The notes beneath the pieces were generated by a model, which made no database searches, was not told where the DNA came from, and saw only the letters and a list, made by a program, of their open reading frames with translations. DNA of 43,176 nt from an uncultured Clostridia bacterium (GTDB lineage: Bacteria; Bacillota; Clostridia; TANB77; CAG-508). The position numbers and the translations under genes were made by a program. Shown in pieces: positions 35,405 through 43,176 of the stretch; positions within the stretch are counted from its first letter, which is position 1, and each line of letters begins with the position of its first letter. Location: positions 1-43,176 of the forward strand of contig CATJWN010000029.1 in NCBI GenBank assembly GCA_949745595.1. The letters are read 5' to 3'.

Positions 35405-36331
35405 TCTTTTATCAATAACATATGTACTACCTAAAGTAGTTTTTGCCTTATGTTTTACCTGTGCTCCAACTTCTCCTATCTCTAATGTTGTTTTAAATCT
35501 GTTCTTATCGACTTCAACAATAGCAATAGATATAGAAACTAAAGGGAATTGTTCAATTATTCCCCTTCTGTTAGCAACTTCAACGAAACCTCTTTCTACA
35601 TCATCTTCGTCATAGAAAGAAGTAATATCCTTATCAAACTGTAATATCATATCTTGGCATATTGCGTCATAATCAACTTTACTAACAATCGCAACAAAAT
35701 CATCTCCACCAATATGTCCAATGAAATTATCACTATCTTCAAGCTTATGAACATTGTCTAATAATACTTTTGCAGTAAACTTTATAATCTCGTCACCTGC
35801 AGGGAATCCATAAACATCATTATATGCTTTAAAATTATCTAAATCTGCATATATTATGGCAAACTCTTCTTTGTTCATTAAACGCTTTTTCATTTCTGCC
35901 TGAATTTGAACATTTCCAGGTAGACCTGTAAGTGGACTTACCCTTCTGTTTATATACATAAGTGATGTAATATTCTTAATTGTATAATATAAATACTCTT
36001 CATCAATTGGTTTTATAATAAAATACTCTATAGCAGTTTCAAGTACTTTTATTCTATGCAATCTATCTGTGTTAGAAGATATAACAGCTATAGGTGTTAT
36101 GCTGTTATTTTCATCTGCTCTAATAGTATTACAAAGTTCTGTAACATCCATTTCAATATTGTCTTCATCAATAATAATCATAGCAGGAATGTTTCTAAGA
36201 GCTATACCTAAATCTATAGTATTTACAGATTTAAAATCATAGTCGGCATCTTGTTTTATGTCTCTAAATATATGGTTTAAATTATTAATCAATTCATTTT
36301 TGTTATCAATAATATATATTTCTTGTACCAT
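35396..36331 (-). CDS. Receiver-like/GGDEF diguanylate cyclase
   Basis: 311 residues. The N-terminal receiver-like domain (1-125) has an Asp in MIIIDEDN and Lys in IIKPIDEEY. The usual acidic pair at strand 1 is only partly present (YIIDNKNE), so phosphorylation is uncertain. The GGDEF domain (about 140-300) has LTGLPGNVQ, YADLDNFKAYND (metal Asp) and the signature HIGGDDFVA (GGDDF), compatible with active c-di-GMP synthesis. No RxxD inhibitory site is obvious before it. It lies 26 bases behind the Ig-like protein gene. Confidence 0.88.
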   Translation of the reverse strand: MVQEIYIIDNKNELINNLNHIFRDIKQDADYDFKSVNTIDLGIALRNIPAMIIIDEDNIEMDVTELCNTIRADENNSITPIAVISSNTDRLHRIKVLETAIEYFIIKPIDEEYLYYTIKNITSLMYINRRVSPLTGLPGNVQIQAEMKKRLMNKEEFAIIYADLDNFKAYNDVYGFPAGDEIIKFTAKVLLDNVHKLEDSDNFIGHIGGDDFVAIVSKVDYDAICQDMILQFDKDITSFYDEDDVERGFVEVANRRGIIEQFPLVSISIAIVEVDKNRFKTTLEIGEVGAQVKHKAKTTLGSTYVIDKRKF

Positions 36332-36357
36332 GATTGCTCCTTCTAAGATTTGTTAAA

Positions 36358-37392
36358 TTATTCCTCTTCTGTTCCTTCGTCTTCTTGTGGCTCAAGTTCG
36401 CCTTCTGGCTCTCCTTCTCCCTCTTCTTCTGGTGCTGGTGGGATATAATCACACTCACCATCAAATACTGTCTCTGTTCCATCAACACTTGTTACTGTTA
36501 ATATTAACCTATTATATCCTTCGTCTAGAACTTGTGTAAACTCAACTTCTTTTGGGTTACCTTGTTCTTCAAAACTACCTTCATATGGATTATCATTTAA
36601 AGTATAGTAAACGCCTTTAACACCATTTTCATGCGTAGCCTTTATTATTAATGTGCTTCCATCAACAGATAATGTAACTGTAATTTCTGGTTTTGTAAGT
36701 CCTGTATAACTCTTTGTTTCTGTTGTTGTATTATTCTCACTATCAACAGCCACTATCGTAATATCATTTTTGCCTCTCATAATTGGTATTTCTACAACAA
36801 TTTCTTGATCGTTATCTTCTGATGCCTCAACTTTAATTTCTTCTTCATTATTCCATCTATATGTTAAGAAATCTATCTTTGTTTCGTCTGTAGCTGTAAT
36901 CTTAAGCATCTTTTCTTCCTCACCATTTACAATATCAAGTGAGATTACCGGGTTCATGATGTCTACTCCACTTTCAGCAGTAAACTCTTGATGTGCTGAA
37001 GTTTCAACTCCATTAACATCTATTACTTTTATGTATAGTGTATTTTGCCCTGCTGGTAAATCTAAAGTCTTTTCAAGTTTCTTTTGTCCATCACCTTTTA
37101 CTGAACGTTCTGCATCCGAATTCCAGCTATATACCATTGACTCAATTATCTTATCATGTGTAACAGTGATAACAGCTTGATCGCCTTCTTGAACCATCTC
37201 TATGTTAGCATAAGTTGGCTTAACTTCTGTTTGCTTTTCTGTTTCCTTGTTTTTCATTATACTATATACTCCACTACCTAATAAACACAAAGAAAAAATC
37301 ACTAATATTACTGCAAATACTCTTACGATTATATCTGAATTAGATGATTTCTTAGAATTTTTATTTGGTGTGTAGTCTAGAATTTGGTTCAT
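36358..37392 (-). CDS. Membrane-anchored protein with three Ig-like repeats and an acidic tail
   Basis: 344 residues from the ATG at 37390-37392, which follows AGAGGTGA. A longer in-frame reading would begin 63 bases earlier but would contain this ribosome site. One membrane segment (about 24-47) is followed by three beta-sandwich-like repeats, each with a core of the form YSWNSD / YRWNNEE / YYTLNDN, and a Glu/Pro-rich tail (about 320-344). The orientation is probably N-in, with repeats outside. The binding partner is unknown. It lies between the adhesin and the GGDEF gene, so it may be part of a surface-adhesion module. Confidence 0.7.
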   Translation of the reverse strand: MNQILDYTPNKNSKKSSNSDIIVRVFAVILVIFSLCLLGSGVYSIMKNKETEKQTEVKPTYANIEMVQEGDQAVITVTHDKIIESMVYSWNSDAERSVKGDGQKKLEKTLDLPAGQNTLYIKVIDVNGVETSAHQEFTAESGVDIMNPVISLDIVNGEEEKMLKITATDETKIDFLTYRWNNEEEIKVEASEDNDQEIVVEIPIMRGKNDITIVAVDSENNTTTETKSYTGLTKPEITVTLSVDGSTLIIKATHENGVKGVYYTLNDNPYEGSFEEQGNPKEVEFTQVLDEGYNRLILTVTSVDGTETVFDGECDYIPPAPEEEGEGEPEGELEPQEDEGTEEE

Positions 37393-37474
37393 TTTATCAC
37401 CTCTAAATATCATTTCACAAAAGATTATATCATATAGAAAATTTGTTGTAAACACAATTTTTTTGTAAATTTAG

Positions 37475-37504
37475 AAAAAATTAGGAGGTATTTCTACCTC
37501 CTAA
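37475..37504 (-). terminator. Terminator of the large adhesin gene
   Basis: TTAGGAGGTA and TACCTCCTAA form a perfect 10-base stem with a four-base loop, followed on the minus strand by a run of T (37475-37480). Confidence 0.88.
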
Positions 37505-37509
37505 TTATG

Positions 37510-40500
37510 CTATATTAAAACATATTTTTTAATTAGAACTATACCAGTTACAAGTATTGCCATTACTGTTGTAGATAGTACAATATATACTGGTTCTTCA
37601 CCTGTTGAGATTGATAAAATAACTGGTGCATCATCTTGGTCATCTTCACCATCTTTAAAGTTATCTGGTGTAGAATCAATATCTGGTGAATTTACATCGT
37701 TATAATCTTTACTAATCTCAGCTATGTTTACTTTTTGTCCTAAATTATTTTCTGAGTTTTCCCATTCTAAAGTAATTGATACACTAGCTGATTTTCCTGG
37801 CTCTAACAAAGTATTTGCTAAAGCTTCTGTCTTAACAATATCTTTTGAAACTTCTGTCCAATCTTTGTTATCATCTTTAACAAACTTTAGTCCTGTTGGA
37901 ATATGATCTTTAAGCTCTTTTGCATATCCTGCAATTTCACCTTGGTTTGTAACTGTGATATTATATACAAATTTTACAGTTGTTTTAGATATATATTTTC
38001 TGTTAATTTCAACTTTTAATAAATCGTCTTCATTTTTAGCATTTATTTCTCTTGTCTTTCCATTTTCTGTAATAATAATCTTAGTTAAAGATTTCTTTAA
38101 TGCTAAGTCGAAGTATTTTACAGATACTCTTTCTTGATCAATATCATCTTCACCAGATTTATTATTTCCTGGTGTTGAATCCTTATCGTCTATTGGATTT
38201 CCATCTCTATCTTCGTCGTCTGTAATCTCAGCTGTATTTATAATTGTTCTTTCTGTCTTGTTTGGTAACGCTGTTTCAACAACTTCAAATACAACTTTTA
38301 CATCTCTATAAGATGGTGTTTGCTTTGAATCATTGTATGCTTCAATTAAGTTTGAACGTCCATTTTTCTCATTATCTCTTGATAGATAATTTGTTTTGAT
38401 AGAAGCTGCTTGATTTACATCAGTTGTTTCTTTACCACTCTTGTCATACATTTTCCATTCGAATTCTTTATTTACATTGTTATCTGGTAAATATTTTAAT
38501 CCTGCTGGAATATCGTCCATTACTTCTTTAGCATATCCATCAATATCACCTTCATTATATACTCTAATTGTATATGTTACTAAATCTTTATTAGCAACTT
38601 TTAAAGGTTCTGTCGTATGGCTATATCTAAATGTTCCATCACTATTCTTTGTAATTGTTGGCTCTCTACCCTCAACTTTGTCATTATTTAAGCCTGTAAT
38701 AAATTTTTGTAAACTTAAATCAAATCTCTTTTCAGCTGGAAGAGTAAGATTTTCAAAATCATGGTCGTCTTGGTTTCCTTCTCCATTTGGATAATTATTT
38801 GGATCAACTGTACCTGGTGTAGAATCCCTATCACCTTTTCCTTCTGGATTAGAATCTTTATTTACTTCTGCAATATTCTTTAAGTTGTTATTTGATACAC
38901 TGTCAGCAAGTACAATACATGTTATTTCAACATCTTTATATGATAAAGTATTTCCACTCTTATCAAAAGCTTTTATTAAATTTCCTGAATTTGAAGAAGC
39001 AAGTGCTGTACTTACAAATTTTCCTCCACCTAATACTACAACTTGGTCACCTAAGCTTGTATTACCTGTAAAGTCTTCTTTTTTAACATTGTTTGTTCCA
39101 TTTTCAACTTGACTTAATTTTATTGTTTTAGCATCGCTTGGAATGCTCCATTTATTATCAATATTCTTTGTATAGTCTTTTAAATATCCAAGACCTGTTG
39201 GTATATAATCAGCAATTTCTTCTGCATATCCATCGATATCACCTTCATTATATACTCTAATTGTATATGTAACTATATCACCTTTTTCAACTTCTAAAGT
39301 TGTTTTTGGGTGTGTATATGTTGCATTTGTTGATGTTCCATCTTTTAATTTGCTTACATCAACTTTTGGTTCTCTACTTGTATTTGGTGCTTTTCCATTT
39401 ATTTTAGTAATGAATTTTCTTAAAGCTAAATCAAATACACTTTGATTTGGTTCAATTACCACTTTTTCAAAGTCGTCGTCGTCTTGTAAACCTTTATAAT
39501 AGTATTCTGGATCATTTAAATCCTCTTTATTGTCTTTATGTCCTGAATAATTTTTAGTATCAATTGTACTAGGATCAACAGATGGCTCTGAATCTTCGTC
39601 ACTTCTGCTATATCCTGTAATTTCTGCTACGTTTGTAAGTATTACATTTTCTGTAATATCATTTGCTAAGTCATCAGCTATTTTACATTCGATTTGAACG
39701 TATAAGCTTTCTAACTCACCTGAACCTGAGTAACCTTCTATAACAGAATCTTTTAAATATTCTGTTGTTGCTACTCTGCCATCGTCTGAGGCTGTCCATC
39801 CATAAACTTTGTTTATATTGCTATTTTCAGCAAGTGTCATACCTGCTGGTAAATAATCTGTAATTTTTGTTGCTGTTCCTGATAAGCTTCTTTCATTGTA
39901 TACTCTAATTTCATATACAACTGTATCTCCAGCTTTTACTGAAACTGGTTGTTTTCTATGTTTATATTCTGCTGTTCCTGTAGATGAAATTGTTCTTGTA
40001 TCTACTTCAGGAATTCTATTTGAAATAGTTGTACTTCCTGCTTTTATAATATATTTTCTTAAGGCTAGGTCAAATTCTTTATTTTCTATATCTTTTTCAC
40101 GAGAGTCTGAGTGTGATTTTTCACCTCTAGTTATTAATACAACTGGTTGTAATGTATCATCTGTTGTAGGTGTCCATAAAGAAGCATCCGTTTCAAAAGT
40201 TTTGTAATCTATTGTCATTTTTACCTTAGTAATTGTATTACCTTCTATTGGTAAATAAATGTAATAGTTTGTATTGAAAATATTATTTACATTTTTATTT
40301 GTAAAAGAATTTTCACCATCTATTTTGATTTGATACTTACTTCTTTCGATTTCTCTTCCATTATTATCAACTAATTTTATATTAGCTGTTCCTACACCTG
40401 AGTTTACTTTAAATGGTCCTACTTTATAATAGTCACCATCAACTGTGCATTTTATATCTGCATTTTGCATTCCAAAACTTGGATATGTAGTTTTTGTAGT

Positions 40501-41502
40501 TGTAGCTGCTTTTTTAGCATTATCTACTAAATAAGCATATAAAATGTTCATAAATTCTTGTCTTGCGCCATTGCCTGTTCTATCTGATAATGATTGCCAC
40601 TGATCATTTGTTAGCATAGCACTTTTTATATAAACACTTCCAAATGTAGAATATCTTGCATGATAATATTTTAGATAATCAGCAGATAATCCATCAGTAT
40701 TACCATTTGTGAAATACCATAAAGCCCATTGTTGTACAACTTCAATATCGTCATCTGTTATAGTTTCCATTATACTTTCTACTGTTACTGGTGGAATTAC
40801 ATTTTTACCTATTTCTCCAGCAAAGGCTTTTTTTATGTACTCAACCTTCTCATCTGGTTGTTGTTTTGGTAAATACATATTATCTATAAGCCAAATTAAT
40901 GATTTATAGTTCTTTGCCCCTATTGAATTTATTAAACTAGCAGCTGCTGTAGTTGTTTCAGTTTTAATATCTCCCATATTCTTGTAATCATAAGCATTTG
41001 CACTTGGAAATGATTTTTCAGCATTTACACAATATAGAGCATTTTCATAAGAATAATCATTCTCCTCTATAAGTTTAAATACTGTTTTTCTTCCTGAACC
41101 TCCTGAATTAGCTACTTGATATGCGTATGGGCTATCATCATACTTATCACTGTCAATTGTACCGCTTGATTCATCTCCACCTTCGCGTTCCATTGCAGTT
41201 TCAATCTTAGCTGATTGCATTTCATGTGTTAATTTTCCAGTTAACGCTTCTTCCTCAAACTCTAGTTCTGCATCTACTTCTTCTGGTGCAAACTCTTCTA
41301 CTTCTGGTTCAACTTCGTCTGATAAAACGTCTTCTGGTAAAACTTCTTCTTCAAGATTTTCAACATTTTCAACAACTGTAATTGGTTCTTCAAAGCCAAA
41401 TGCTTCTTCTGCAGTTGCTAAAACTTCTGCTGAACATGGTAAAATTATTGCAACAATTAGTAGCATTACTAAAAGTTTTTTTCCTATTTTACTAACTCTC
41501 AT
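37510..41502 (-). CDS. Large surface adhesin with thioester-like domain and four repeats
   Basis: 1330 residues. Signal peptide (1-31), an acidic Val/Glu stretch (32-95), then a region (about 125-330) that fits a class I thioester domain: Cys in NALYCVNAEKSF (about 157) and Gln in VVQQWALWYFTNGN (about 255), the pair that would form the internal Cys-Gln bond for covalent attachment to host amines. Four repeats follow, opening with FDLALRKYI (about 474), FDLALRKFI (687), FDLSLQKFI (926) and FDLALKKSL (1129), each with YTIRVYNEGDIDGYA or a close variant and DSTPG-EDD-type linkers (DUF11-like). C-terminal membrane helix (about 1308-1330) and short basic tail. No LPXTG is seen. Confidence 0.8.
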   Translation of the reverse strand: MRVSKIGKKLLVMLLIVAIILPCSAEVLATAEEAFGFEEPITVVENVENLEEEVLPEDVLSDEVEPEVEEFAPEEVDAELEFEEEALTGKLTHEMQSAKIETAMEREGGDESSGTIDSDKYDDSPYAYQVANSGGSGRKTVFKLIEENDYSYENALYCVNAEKSFPSANAYDYKNMGDIKTETTTAAASLINSIGAKNYKSLIWLIDNMYLPKQQPDEKVEYIKKAFAGEIGKNVIPPVTVESIMETITDDDIEVVQQWALWYFTNGNTDGLSADYLKYYHARYSTFGSVYIKSAMLTNDQWQSLSDRTGNGARQEFMNILYAYLVDNAKKAATTTKTTYPSFGMQNADIKCTVDGDYYKVGPFKVNSGVGTANIKLVDNNGREIERSKYQIKIDGENSFTNKNVNNIFNTNYYIYLPIEGNTITKVKMTIDYKTFETDASLWTPTTDDTLQPVVLITRGEKSHSDSREKDIENKEFDLALRKYIIKAGSTTISNRIPEVDTRTISSTGTAEYKHRKQPVSVKAGDTVVYEIRVYNERSLSGTATKITDYLPAGMTLAENSNINKVYGWTASDDGRVATTEYLKDSVIEGYSGSGELESLYVQIECKIADDLANDITENVILTNVAEITGYSRSDEDSEPSVDPSTIDTKNYSGHKDNKEDLNDPEYYYKGLQDDDDFEKVVIEPNQSVFDLALRKFITKINGKAPNTSREPKVDVSKLKDGTSTNATYTHPKTTLEVEKGDIVTYTIRVYNEGDIDGYAEEIADYIPTGLGYLKDYTKNIDNKWSIPSDAKTIKLSQVENGTNNVKKEDFTGNTSLGDQVVVLGGGKFVSTALASSNSGNLIKAFDKSGNTLSYKDVEITCIVLADSVSNNNLKNIAEVNKDSNPEGKGDRDSTPGTVDPNNYPNGEGNQDDHDFENLTLPAEKRFDLSLQKFITGLNNDKVEGREPTITKNSDGTFRYSHTTEPLKVANKDLVTYTIRVYNEGDIDGYAKEVMDDIPAGLKYLPDNNVNKEFEWKMYDKSGKETTDVNQAASIKTNYLSRDNEKNGRSNLIEAYNDSKQTPSYRDVKVVFEVVETALPNKTERTIINTAEITDDEDRDGNPIDDKDSTPGNNKSGEDDIDQERVSVKYFDLALKKSLTKIIITENGKTREINAKNEDDLLKVEINRKYISKTTVKFVYNITVTNQGEIAGYAKELKDHIPTGLKFVKDDNKDWTEVSKDIVKTEALANTLLEPGKSASVSITLEWENSENNLGQKVNIAEISKDYNDVNSPDIDSTPDNFKDGEDDQDDAPVILSISTGEEPVYIVLSTTVMAILVTGIVLIKKYVLI

Positions 41503-41538
41503 AGACCTTTCCTTCCTTATAAGCTATTTAATACTTAT

Positions 41539-41566
41539 ATTTTACTACATTTTTTCAATAAGTCAA
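41539..41566 (-). promoter_or_regulatory. Sigma-A promoter of the adhesin gene
   Basis: TTGACT (41561-41566 on the minus strand) and TAAAAT (41539-41544), 16 bases apart, 36 bases before the start codon. Confidence 0.6.
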
Positions 41567-41721
41567 CTCACAAAATCTAGTATTTTCTTATTATCTACCA
41601 TTCTTCACTAGGGATATTGAAATAGTACCCCTACATTACAATTATATTACATTTTAGTCAAAAAATCAATATATTTGGAGAAAATTCTGTACATTTTTCA
41701 AGGGTTTTCAGGTTTCCGATA

Positions 41722-41748
41722 CATATTTTTGAAATTTTTTCATATTAT
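41722..41748 (+). promoter_or_regulatory. Candidate sporulation-sigma promoter of the carboxypeptidase gene
   Basis: CATA (41722-41725) and CATATTAT (41741-41748) separated by 15 bases, 16 bases before the GTG start. It has the same layout as before cwlD and ylbJ. Confidence 0.45.
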
Positions 41749-41764
41749 CCCATAGGTGATAATT

Positions 41765-42995
41765 GTGAAAAGGTTTATTTCTATTTTTATTTTAATCAAT
41801 ATTTTGCTTGTATTTACAGCGCTTCCACTTTTGGCTTATGAAGAAGAAACTAGTGAAAATGATGAAACTATAGCACTAATTGAAAGTTTGAAGGCAAGTT
41901 CTGAAAGCACAAATTCTCCAGAAGTACATTCTGCACATATAATTGCTATTGATAGAAATACTGAAAGAATTTTGTATGAAAAAGATGCTTTCAAAAAAAC
42001 TCCAATGGCATCTACTACCAAGATTTTAACTTCAATAATAGCTATTGAAAGTTGTAAACTATCTGATACTGTCCATATTTCAGGAAAAGCTGCACATACA
42101 AATGGTTCAACACTAGGAATAACGACTAATAGTGATATGCAAATGGAAGATTTATTATATGGACTTATGCTACGTTCTGGAAACGATTGTGCTGTAGCAA
42201 TTGCAGAGCACATTGGTGGAAGTTTAGAAGGCTTTTCTTCTATTATGAATAATAAAGCAAAAGAAATCGGGCTTATTAATTCTCATTTTGTGACTCCTCA
42301 TGGCTTAGATGAAACTGCTCATTATACAACAGCTTATGAACTTGCAATGCTTACTAACTATGCTTTAAAGAATGAAACCTTTAGAAAAATTGTATCTACA
42401 AAAGAGATTGTTATTTGTAATCGGAACAAAACATATCCATAATACTAATGAACTACTTGGAAATTATGAAGGTGTATATGGAGTTAAAACTGGTTTTACC
42501 TTTGGAGCAGGAAGATGCTTAGTAACTGCTTGCAAAAAAAATAATTTAGATATTATTGTAGTTGTTTTGGGTGCTGATACAAAAAAAATAAGAACAACTG
42601 ATAGTGTTAAAGTTTTAAATTATTGTTTTAATAATTTCTCTAATGTTAACATAGAAAGCACTATTACAAGTAGTTTCAAAGATTTTGAAAAACATTTTTA
42701 TAAAAATACAGTAATTCGAAAATCTACGGACACAGCACTTTTAAAATTAGATGATTTAGGTAACACAATTTTTCCTCTTTCAAAAAATGAACTTGCAAAA
42801 TTAAAAGTAGAAACTTACTTTTTAAATAACTTTGAAGCACCAATAAAAGCTGATACAAAAATTGGCTTTTTGACTATAAAATGCGGCGATGAGATTTTAA
42901 AGAAAGCTTATATATCAACAAAAAATAATATTGAAAAAAAGAATTATAAGATTTATTATCAAGAATTGTTGAAAAATATGTTCAACTTTTTATAA
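41765..42995 (+). CDS. D-alanyl-D-alanine carboxypeptidase (DacF/DacB type), two frames joined by a +1 shift at CGG
   Basis: Serine D,D-carboxypeptidase (S11) trimming peptidoglycan stem peptides. The GTG at 41765 follows AGGTGA; a GTG nine bases earlier overlaps that site. Signal peptide 1-22. Catalytic motifs: STTK (Ser83, Lys86) and SGN (138-140) before the break. The frame breaks at CGG 42422-42424. Skipping C42422 gives N-G-TKHIHNTNELL and then GVKTGFTFGAGR with the essential KTG (Lys241), and a C-terminal beta domain. The joined length is 409 residues. The unshifted product would stop six codons past the CGG, before KTG, and be inactive. The DacF/DacB type and the promoter motif suggest a spore-cortex role, but a vegetative PBP5-like role is possible. 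Confidence 0.86.
42419..42425 (+). other. +1 frameshift site AAT-CGG-A in the carboxypeptidase gene
   Basis: The zero frame reads Asn (AAT) then CGG (codon 220). Dropping C42422 gives GGA (Gly) and the NTNELLGNYEGVYGVKTG region typical of S11 enzymes. Confidence 0.86.
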
Positions 42996-43007
42996 ACTTT
43001 TTGTATA

Positions 43008-43060
43008 CTCCTAAAACTTTTGGGTAATATTTATTTATCAAAATTTTAGGAGGTTTTTTT
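43008..43060 (+). terminator. Stem-loop that both ends dac and holds the ribosome site of the next gene
   Basis: CTCCTAAAA (43008-43016) pairs with TTTTAGGAG (43044-43052), extended by TTTT/AAAA past one bulged C, and is followed by GTTTTTTT. It therefore looks like an intrinsic terminator, but the right arm is also the AGGAGG ribosome site of the gene at 43061. Confidence 0.65.
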
Positions 43061-43176
43061 ATGGAATTTTTAAATTATATTAAAAAGAACAAAACTTTTA
43101 TAATCCTTCTTTCCATTTTAGTATTTGCTATTTTTAGTGTATATTCAAATAGCTTTGGTATGGAAGAGATGGAAAC
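43061..43176 (+). CDS. N-terminus of a membrane or exported protein (runs off window)
   Basis: Only 38 codons are visible. ATG 43061 lies 7 bases after AGGAGG. The basic start MEFLNYIKKNKT is followed by a hydrophobic segment FIILLSILVFAIFSVYS, so it is a signal peptide or membrane anchor. The family cannot be told from this piece. Its ribosome site lies in the stem described at 43008-43060. Confidence 0.6.
   Translation, partial: MEFLNYIKKNKTFIILLSILVFAIFSVYSNSFGMEEME

Noticed and set aside
1564..42425. Five frameshifts as ordinary sequencing or assembly errors
   Set aside because: Typical indel errors fall in homopolymers and in any codon phase. Here all five are a single extra C that creates an in-frame CGG, none lies in a homopolymer, and there is one per gene. 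Raw reads would still be the decisive test.
1..43176. CRISPR arrays, tRNA genes, insertion sequences and attachment sites
   Set aside because: No regularly spaced direct repeats, cloverleaf-like sequences with CCA-type ends, transposase motifs or flanking target duplications were seen, including around the 32583-34313 island.

Overview
The window is AT-rich, dense chromosomal DNA from what looks like an anaerobic, spore-forming member of the Clostridia, probably an uncultured gut lineage. The evidence is fermentative metabolism (pyruvate formate-lyase with its activase, bifunctional AdhE), a superoxide reductase-type protein, sporulation genes (ylbJ, cwlD, a dacF/dacB-type carboxypeptidase), strong AGGAGG ribosome binding sites, canonical sigma-A promoters and many U-tailed hairpin terminators. 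No rRNA, tRNA, CRISPR array or insertion sequence was seen.

Headline observation: five conserved genes (ylbJ, a pyrimidine-nucleoside phosphorylase, rnhB, cwlD and a D,D-carboxypeptidase) are each split into two reading frames. In all five the break falls on an in-frame CGG codon. Skipping only the C (reading NNN-c-GGN) restores the rest of the protein, with glycine at the junction. I read every other native gene in the window for CGG and found no other in-frame use, although CGT, CGA and CGC are all used. The only other in-frame CGGs are three in one GC-rich ORF (32650-33018) that looks foreign. A tandem intact paralogue of the phosphorylase has the same junction without the extra C, and both paralogues come out at 433 residues. 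This suggests that CGG is not a sense codon in this organism but a +1 shift signal, used repeatedly as in some mitochondria and in Euplotes. Shared sequencing error is the main alternative, and it does not explain why all five insertions fall in the same codon phase.

Layout. 1-1167: start of mfd (minus). 1315-2257: ylbJ (plus). 2254-7511: minus-strand cluster of a pilin-like protein, rnhB, two tandem pyrimidine-nucleoside phosphorylases and an M18 aminopeptidase. 7655-9654: htrA with two small unknown genes. 9691-12194: secreted anchor-L-like protein and maf (minus). 12339-16364: pflB-pflA-add (plus). 16382-20413: sensor kinase, response regulator and oligoendopeptidase F (minus). 20888-25817: an MMPL transporter and a repeat-rich secreted partner, divergent from a TetR regulator, with three matching operators in the gap. 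25857-31428: membrane proteins, adhE, an M23 peptidase and a superoxide reductase (minus). 31544-32510: cwlD and a small gene. 32598-34313: accessory island with a GC-rich self-contained cassette and a TIR-domain protein. 34434-41502: pyrB, a GGDEF protein, a membrane-anchored Ig-like protein and a large thioester/repeat adhesin (minus). 41765-43176: D,D-carboxypeptidase and the start of a membrane protein.

Three of the five shift genes (ylbJ, cwlD, dac) belong to spore-envelope or sporulation families, and each is preceded by the same CATA-N15-CATA spaced motif, which resembles a sporulation sigma factor promoter. The zero-frame products of dac, cwlD and rnhB would lack essential catalytic residues, so if these genes work at all the shift must be made.
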